A model generated the notes under the pieces. That model was given only the letters and a program-made list of their open reading frames with translations, was not told the DNA's origin and ran no database searches. This document shows positions 25,501 to 28,948 of a stretch of 28,948 bases of DNA, one piece after another. Each line of letters starts with the position of its first letter. Positions within the stretch are counted from its first letter, which is position 1. This stretch comes from an uncultured Bdellovibrionales bacterium (GTDB lineage Bacteria; Bdellovibrionota; Bdellovibrionia; Bdellovibrionales; JAMPXM01). Location of the stretch: contig CALBDW010000115.1 of NCBI GenBank assembly GCA_937927435.1, positions 1-28,948 of the forward strand, given 5' to 3'. The position numbers were made by a program, and so were the translations under genes.

Positions 25501-25688
25501 ATCCCGATTATAAGGAAAAGGCCTTCGAGCAAATGTCGATCTACTCTCTGGCTTTAAGAAAGTCGGGTTATCTTCTGCCCGACGAGAAACTTATGATGGC
25601 GGCTGTGTATCCTTTCGAGGGAGAGATTTTCGTGAAGTCGGCGCCCAGCATCCCGCAAGTGAAAGGAATGCTGGGGTTGAGCGGTTAA
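22527..25688 (+). CDS. addA: AddA-like UvrD-family helicase-nuclease (RecBCD-type end processing)
   Basis: 1053 residues from ATG 22527; GTG 22518 or ATG 22533 are possible. SF1A helicase motifs: Walker A AGAGAGKT (23-30), TFTRKAT (58-64), STIHG (95-99), LIDEYQDTS (348-356), GDPQQSIYLFRG (376-387), VHVSKGLEF (698-706), and VALTRA (774-779). The C-terminal RecB-type nuclease has GTALHRLMEL (H902), GQIDLW (D973), VDYKTG (D987, K989), and QMSIYSLAL. It is the motor and one of two nucleases of AddAB. The start overlaps addB within codons for the addB Fe-S cysteines, so translation is coupled. The stop codon overlaps that of the convergent lipoprotein gene in a shared TTAA. Confidence 0.92.
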   Translation: MPMEIVVSSAAFEHLKQSEIVRAGAGAGKTYTLTHKVMDIASAYLKENGRYPRLVVTTFTRKATQELRERLMLLALEERPDLADFVNSRSQLVISTIHGVMDLFLRRYGTHIGIDPGYRVVSALEASKLARQCVRRLVLGEPEAVDLLESFPFNKLVVLLRRLAAVLIEDPEATPFDEKAFAEIFARRARRVAGQLKEVAGQIRGETDKDSWVGMADDYLKLAGILEKPEAWAENRESFIALHEGMKIAKRAGKTPAVSEETSESAKEARDAAKEFKEPLYDPSVWTHFAGQYRRLEGLARRFAEEFRRAKLEAGTLEISDLEHFALACVRESPRAAEAFAREWDHWLIDEYQDTSPFQVELIRALSGVSPHFIVGDPQQSIYLFRGARSDVFERKEKEVLETGGTRKFLTVNRRSRPELLLFLNDFFSRLNPPFQPMDPYLGDEENKIEVDPMRNVATFFIAGPPDESSLDADAEMKAIVRYIQELLEKGVRPEDVCILARTNQTLLEAAEYLGKHRLPAHVHAASGYFDRREIRDALALLKFLVNPHDNLNTVEVLRSPWFRVPDGILAGMGRKRPVSLWEALLSERSMADEFAAVGRLQGYLQLVPKEGITGAFQRALIEAGFIDLAHVHDVSGRRESNLWKLLAQLQEEEGKQGFNPLTFIANCRQGDFSPDEENAEGDAVAAVEPDRINLMTVHVSKGLEFKHVIVPRLSQRPRVTTHEEFTYDEEARRWAIRVPYGEDRKIEASLAEADWLERFREQELREHARVLYVALTRASESVFLSWTLPVTENSWASMVKMDLSPGEHQEENFRYTVLSEAGAPKEAGEAKTVKIKARQPWRSKSGPSGALGLFETSSRDSVQVFSVSDLLERRPGPGFKADAERDIKRALAATSRGTALHRLMELLKYPSSVRLERLVSRWFPGQEDEVLKAVNFVRESKEPPLLEVIANGAVEWRFAAVESGLLIEGQIDLWGRTNSGEAWIVDYKTGNPDYKEKAFEQMSIYSLALRKSGYLLPDEKLMMAAVYPFEGEIFVKSAPSIPQVKGMLGLSG

Positions 25689-26299
25689 TTCGCCCGCGGG
25701 AATTTCACGGTCCGGCTTCCCAAAGGCCCCGTCACGGTGAAGGTGGCATCCTGAGTTTCGATGGCGTTCGTCGGAACGGGGAATGTCACCAAATACGGCG
25801 TGTTCCAACGCGTGTGATACGGGTAGAGAGCTTGCAACTCGGCTAAGAGCAGGCGCACTTTCTTCACTTTGCCTTCGTAACGCCGTCCGCCGACGTCCAG
25901 GTAGATCCGCCAAATTGACTTCGAGTCGGCGAGGTTGTCGTTTCGGCGCTCGGGAGTGAAGAAGCTGAGAAAGACCACGGTTTCAGAAGCTGCTTCTTGT
26001 TCGGATTTTTCCTTCTCGCTGAGCCACTTTTCACGGTCCCATTGATAGTATTCGTTTTGTCGCGCGAGAAGCGCGGAGCGCACCTTCGAATTGAGGAGGG
26101 TCGCCTTGTATTCGAAGTTGTTGTAGAAGCCCGAATACTGCGTGTCGCCGTCGGAAAATTCCTCGATCAATTCCTCGTAACTTTTAGTCGTGATCGGACG
26201 CCCTTGTTCCTCGGACGGAGTGTTGGTCTGTGGCGTGGAGGCGCATCCCGTCAGGAGCAGTAGCAATGTCGCGAGCGTTTTGAAAGTCGGAAATCTCAT
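25685..26299 (-). CDS. Lipoprotein of unknown function
   Basis: 204 residues from ATG 26299, preceded by GGGGTG 4 nt upstream; an in-frame ATG at 26317 overlaps the stop of the hydrolase gene (ATGA) and is the alternative. Lipobox LTGC with Cys19 follows a short positive n-region and a Leu-rich core. The mature part has a Thr/Pro/Gln linker, then a helical segment rich in charged residues (YYQWDREKWLSEKEKSEQE), then a beta-rich C-terminal half (WRIYLDVGGRRYEGKVKKV, YLVTFPVP, TFTVTGPLGSRTVKF). No family is recognised. It is the second gene of a two-gene minus-strand unit with the hydrolase, and its stop is shared with the addA stop. Confidence 0.8.
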   Translation of the reverse strand: MRFPTFKTLATLLLLLTGCASTPQTNTPSEEQGRPITTKSYEELIEEFSDGDTQYSGFYNNFEYKATLLNSKVRSALLARQNEYYQWDREKWLSEKEKSEQEAASETVVFLSFFTPERRNDNLADSKSIWRIYLDVGGRRYEGKVKKVRLLLAELQALYPYHTRWNTPYLVTFPVPTNAIETQDATFTVTGPLGSRTVKFPRAN

Positions 26300-26313
26300 A
26301 TCGCACCCCGAAG

Positions 26314-27174
26314 TCATCGAGTTTCCATTACCGATCCCAAGAAAGCGTTGAGATCTTCAAGCACTTTATCGCGGTCGAGATCGTTGAAGAGCTCATGATA
26401 GCTTTCATCGTAGACGATGAGTTTCTTATTTTCCGCCCTGACGGAGGAGTAAAACTCTTTGATCGCGTCGAGGCTGACGATGCGTTCTTGGCCGGCGGCC
26501 TGAATGAGAACCGGAAGTTTGAGCCGCCCTGCCTGCGCTTTGACGGACTCCATCGTCTCGAGCATTCCCAAATATAGGGAGGGAGAAATTTTGTCGTGCC
26601 GGAGCGGATCGGTCGAATAGGTTTTTAAATGTTCCGGATCGCGCGTGAGATCCTCGTAACGGATTTCGTTGTAAAGTGTGAGCGAAGGTAAGAGGCGATT
26701 GATCAGTCGCGCTCCGATGTCTTTGACGACAGGTACTTTCATCGCCACGCCGAGTGCAGGTGAGCTGAGCGATACCGCAGCCGGTTTCGGAGACGAGAAG
26801 TCCCCAGTTAAGACGTGGCGGAGCGTGACCAGTCCGCCGAGCGAATGTCCGATAAGGGCGAATGGACCGTCGAAACGCTTTTTCTCGTTTAAGAATTTCA
26901 GGAAAGCGTCCAGGTCACGGGCGAAATCGTCAAAGTCGCGGACGTAGCCTCGCTTTCCTTCAGAACGACCGTGACCGCGCAGGTCCCAGGCGTAGACCGA
27001 CCATCCGAAATGAACGAGGCTTTCAGCGGTTTTCGCGTAACATTCCGAATGTTCGCTAATGCCGTGGGTTATGACCAAGGTCCCGCGCTTCGGCGAGTCG
27101 GGTTGCGACCATTGTTGATAAAAGAGTTCGCTTTTATCGTGACCAGCGAAATGTCCTTCGCGACGTTCGATCAT
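26314..27174 (-). CDS. Alpha/beta hydrolase, monoacylglycerol lipase / lysophospholipase type
   Basis: 286 residues from ATG 27174, which has GGAAG 7 nt upstream; a GTG 30 nt earlier lacks a ribosome site. The Hydrolase_4 (serine aminopeptidase S33-like) layout is clear: oxyanion block THGISEH (36-42), DLRGHGRSEGKRG (64-76), nucleophile elbow GHSLGG with Ser111, and catalytic His260 in SYHELFND. The acid is normally the Asp of a G-x-D-R-I-V type motif; here the sequence is GQERIVS, so Glu230 replaces Asp. The family hydrolyses monoacylglycerols or lysophospholipids; the exact substrate is unknown. No signal peptide, so it is cytoplasmic. A lipoprotein gene follows 14 bp downstream. Confidence 0.88.
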   Translation of the reverse strand: MIERREGHFAGHDKSELFYQQWSQPDSPKRGTLVITHGISEHSECYAKTAESLVHFGWSVYAWDLRGHGRSEGKRGYVRDFDDFARDLDAFLKFLNEKKRFDGPFALIGHSLGGLVTLRHVLTGDFSSPKPAAVSLSSPALGVAMKVPVVKDIGARLINRLLPSLTLYNEIRYEDLTRDPEHLKTYSTDPLRHDKISPSLYLGMLETMESVKAQAGRLKLPVLIQAAGQERIVSLDAIKEFYSSVRAENKKLIVYDESYHELFNDLDRDKVLEDLNAFLGSVMETR

Positions 27175-27237
27175 GCTTGATCTTCCGATTGAAAATGAAA
27201 TCACGTCAAGAGCCGGACTCGAACGTGACGTGAGTTC

Positions 27238-27266
27238 TTGTGGAAAGACAGGCCTCCGCCTACAAT
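27238..27266 (+). promoter_or_regulatory. Sigma70-like promoter placed for a leaderless transcript
   Basis: TTGTGG (27238-27243), a 17-bp spacer and TACAAT (27261-27266) match consensus at 3/6 and 5/6. The start codon is at 27275, only 8 nt after the -10, so transcription starting at the usual 6-8 nt would give a 5' leader of 0-2 nt. No Shine-Dalgarno sequence is present before the ATG, which fits. Confidence 0.55.
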
Positions 27267-27274
27267 ACGTGTAG

Positions 27275-27793
27275 ATGAAACGTCTTGCGTCTTTCAGTTT
27301 ATGCTTCCTCTTTGCGGCTTTCAGTTTTTTCGGCGCTGAAACAGCTTGTGCTCAGAGCGAGGGCGGCACCCGTGATGTGAGTTTGTTCGTCGGGCACATG
27401 CTGCCGAATCAAATCGATGGAGTGACCGAAATTCTGCCCATTTTCGGCGGGCGTTACACCTACGGGACGTCCGCCGGTGATTTCGAGTTTTCCCTTGAAA
27501 ACGCTCATGCCGAAGGGGTCAGCTGGACTTCGCTCGGTCTCAGCCTTCGGGGTGAAGGCCCGCTGGCTCCGGGAATCTCGGCTCTTCTCTACGGCGGACC
27601 GAGTGTTCACTACTTTAGGCCTGCGGGCGATACGATCCGTCACTTTGATTTCGGAGTTCACTTCGGTATCGCCGGTTTGATGTTGGTCGGCGATACATTG
27701 TGGGTTCGGTCGGACCTTAAATTCCTCGGCGGTCCTGGTACCGCTCTCTATCTCAATATCGGTCTCATGTTCCGTACGTCGGGCGGGAACTGA
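27275..27793 (+). CDS. Small outer-membrane beta-barrel protein, unknown function
   Basis: 172 residues. The signal peptide (KRLASFSLCFLFAAFSFFG) ends TACA at 26, followed by QSEGGTRD. The mature part is a run of about eight short amphipathic strands with glycine turns: DVSLFVGHMLP, FGGRYTYGTSAG, FEFSLENAH, SWTSLGLSLRGEG, ISALLYGGPSVHYF, FDFGVHFGIAGLM, TLWVRSDLKFLGG, TALYLNIGLMFRT. This fits an 8-strand OmpA/OmpW-size barrel. The usual terminal Phe is followed by a short TSGGN tail. A promoter lies immediately upstream and no ribosome site is visible. It is divergent from the hydrolase gene. No specific function is recognised. Confidence 0.75.
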   Translation: MKRLASFSLCFLFAAFSFFGAETACAQSEGGTRDVSLFVGHMLPNQIDGVTEILPIFGGRYTYGTSAGDFEFSLENAHAEGVSWTSLGLSLRGEGPLAPGISALLYGGPSVHYFRPAGDTIRHFDFGVHFGIAGLMLVGDTLWVRSDLKFLGGPGTALYLNIGLMFRTSGGN

Positions 27794-28088
27794 CCCATTT
27801 TGATAAGCCAAGAACTTTTTCTCCTATGATTATCTTCCCCCGCTAGCGAATAACTAGCCGAAATCAATAAAGGATCTCAGATCTCATCTTGAGCCGAGCA
27901 TCTTGCGCAAAGTTTCAGTTAACTTCCCGTAATTACTTCCGAAATAGTAAATGCAGAAAGTGGTAGTGGATGCCTGCGGAAGTTGCTCTGAACCCGGGAT
28001 AAAACAAAAATAATTTATACTAGTTTAAGGATATTAGAGGAAATTAAAGGAACGTTAATTCTTTTTCTCTAGACCTTTGGGAGACCAA
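27794..28088 (+). other. Intergenic region before the fibre gene, AT-rich in its right half
   Basis: 295 bp without a convincing gene. The left part has a 5-bp hairpin GCTAG/CTAGC around 27843-27860 and a tandem 7-mer GATCTCA GATCTCA near 27873-27887. The right part (28000-28070) is AT-rich with a TATACT hexamer (28016-28021) that could be a -10, but no good -35 is found 16-18 bp upstream. GGGAGA at 28079-28084 is the ribosome site for the fibre gene. No intrinsic terminator for the preceding gene is evident. Confidence 0.4.
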
Positions 28089-28948
28089 ATGAATAAGAGC
28101 GCTCGGGCTTCAGCCTTATCCACAGTCAGTTCGCTCACACGTGTGACGCGATTTCTAGGAGCGTCCCTTCTTACATCGGCTCTCTTGAGTTTCACTCCGG
28201 CGTTGGCTCTTAAAACGAGCCCGACGATCGTTTATCACGGCCGGATTGTTACGCCGAGCGGATCACCGCTTGACGGCAATGTGGCGTTTAAAATCCAAAT
28301 TCGAACGCCTAACGATGCGAATTGCCTTCTTTTTGAAGAGGAACACGTGGCGAAGGTGGAGAACGGTTTGTTCTCCATCTCGATCGGAAGGGGCACTCAG
28401 ACCGCCGACAGCCCCATGGATTTAGAAAAGGTCTTTAAGCTTAAAGGCAAGCTCGAGAACTTACAAAATTGCGAAGGTAATGATGAGAACGTCGGGAGCT
28501 ACGAAGTGAAGCCCGCGGACGGTCGTCGTTTGAGGGTGTTTTTCCGCGATCTTTCCATGGCGAATGCGCCATGGGAATCCGTTCCGGATACGACGATCAA
28601 CTTCGTTCCTCTGGCGATCGAAGCGCAAACCGTGGGTGGATTTGCTGCGCAGAACCTTCTGAGAGTCGAGGAGAATGATGGGACTGCGACGGATGTCGAT
28701 CCACTCAGCCCGGACGACGTGACAAAGTTGAGGGATCTTCTCGACGGTAAATCGCCGTTTTATCTCACGACTTCGTCGCCTTCATTACCGCTTCCTTCAG
28801 TCGGGGGCAGTGGGCCGTCAAATCCTCAACCGGGCTCCATCTGGTATGATCCGGATAGCAAATCAATTAAGTTCCACGACGGCGTGAATGTCGTGACGCT
28901 TGGAACGGGAAATGGCTCTGGAACCGTGACATCGATCACGGCGGGAAC
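28089..28948 (+). CDS. N-terminal part of a large exported fibre-like surface protein (runs off the window)
   Basis: Open from ATG 28089 to the window end (286 codons, no stop). A long signal peptide (1-40) ends TPALA. Residues 45-100 form a compact domain (TIVYHGRIVTPSGSPLDG, VAFKIQIRTPN, CLLFEEEH, GLFSISIGRG), with Cys79 and Cys128 as a possible disulfide. FVPLAIEAQTVGGF at 172-185 resembles the segment that leads into fibre shafts. Residues 249-286 (GSIWYDPDSKSIKFHDG, VVTLGTGNGSGTVTSITAG) are typical of tail-fibre-like repeats in large surface proteins of Bdellovibrio-type bacteria, often closed by a peptidase S74 chaperone domain. The C-terminus, and so the receptor-binding part, is not in the window. 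The start is supported by GGGAGA 4-5 nt upstream. Confidence 0.8.
   Translation, partial: MNKSARASALSTVSSLTRVTRFLGASLLTSALLSFTPALALKTSPTIVYHGRIVTPSGSPLDGNVAFKIQIRTPNDANCLLFEEEHVAKVENGLFSISIGRGTQTADSPMDLEKVFKLKGKLENLQNCEGNDENVGSYEVKPADGRRLRVFFRDLSMANAPWESVPDTTINFVPLAIEAQTVGGFAAQNLLRVEENDGTATDVDPLSPDDVTKLRDLLDGKSPFYLTTSSPSLPLPSVGGSGPSNPQPGSIWYDPDSKSIKFHDGVNVVTLGTGNGSGTVTSITAG

Noticed and set aside
27843..27890. GCTAG/CTAGC hairpin and tandem GATCTCA repeat
   Set aside because: Short, no T tract and only two repeat copies; could be chance. Not a CRISPR or an attachment site.

Overview
The window looks like chromosomal DNA from a Gram-negative bacterium of the Bdellovibrio type (Bdellovibrionota; inference, moderate confidence). 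The Gram-negative call rests on lipid A phosphatase-like, lipoprotein and outer-membrane barrel genes. The Bdellovibrionota lean rests on several TraF/UPF0164-like outer-membrane proteins, a PEGA-domain Ser/Thr kinase, a one-component TPR/winged-helix regulator, an AddAB pair, and a surface-fibre gene whose start resembles the adhesive fibre proteins of predatory bacteria. Coding density is very high, with many 1-14 bp gaps, start/stop overlaps and overlapping 3' ends. I see no tRNA, rRNA, CRISPR array, insertion sequence or phage integration module.

Layout. 1-837: the last codons of ftsZ, then an lpxH-like phosphoesterase. 847-2521 (minus): a TPR/winged-helix regulator coupled to a small secreted CxxC protein. 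2736-7490 (minus): M3 oligopeptidase, nadK and recN, tightly packed as one likely operon. 7718-9024 (plus): a secreted protein coupled by a GTGA overlap to a small beta-barrel. 9015-12853 (minus): a PEGA-domain kinase and a long-chain acyl-CoA synthetase. 12977-13582 (plus): coaE with a recognisable sigma70-like promoter. 13587-19723: an envelope cluster with one small exported barrel candidate, three paralogous TraF/UPF0164-like outer-membrane proteins and two cysteine-bearing exported proteins between them, plus a strong bidirectional terminator at 15554-15590. 19756-25688 (plus): addB and addA, overlapping by 46 bp. 25685-27174 (minus): an alpha/beta hydrolase and a lipoprotein. 27275-27793 (plus): a small barrel with a promoter so close to the start codon that its mRNA may be leaderless. 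28089 to the window end (plus): the N-terminal part of a large exported fibre-like protein.

How the parts fit. Housekeeping functions (division, lipid A, NADP and CoA synthesis, recombinational repair, peptide turnover, fatty-acid activation) alternate with a large share of exported and outer-membrane proteins. The least explained part is the 13.6-19.7 kb cluster, where outer-membrane proteins alternate with exported helical cysteine-containing proteins that look distantly related to each other. The open-ended fibre gene at the right edge is the most likely contributor to surface recognition.
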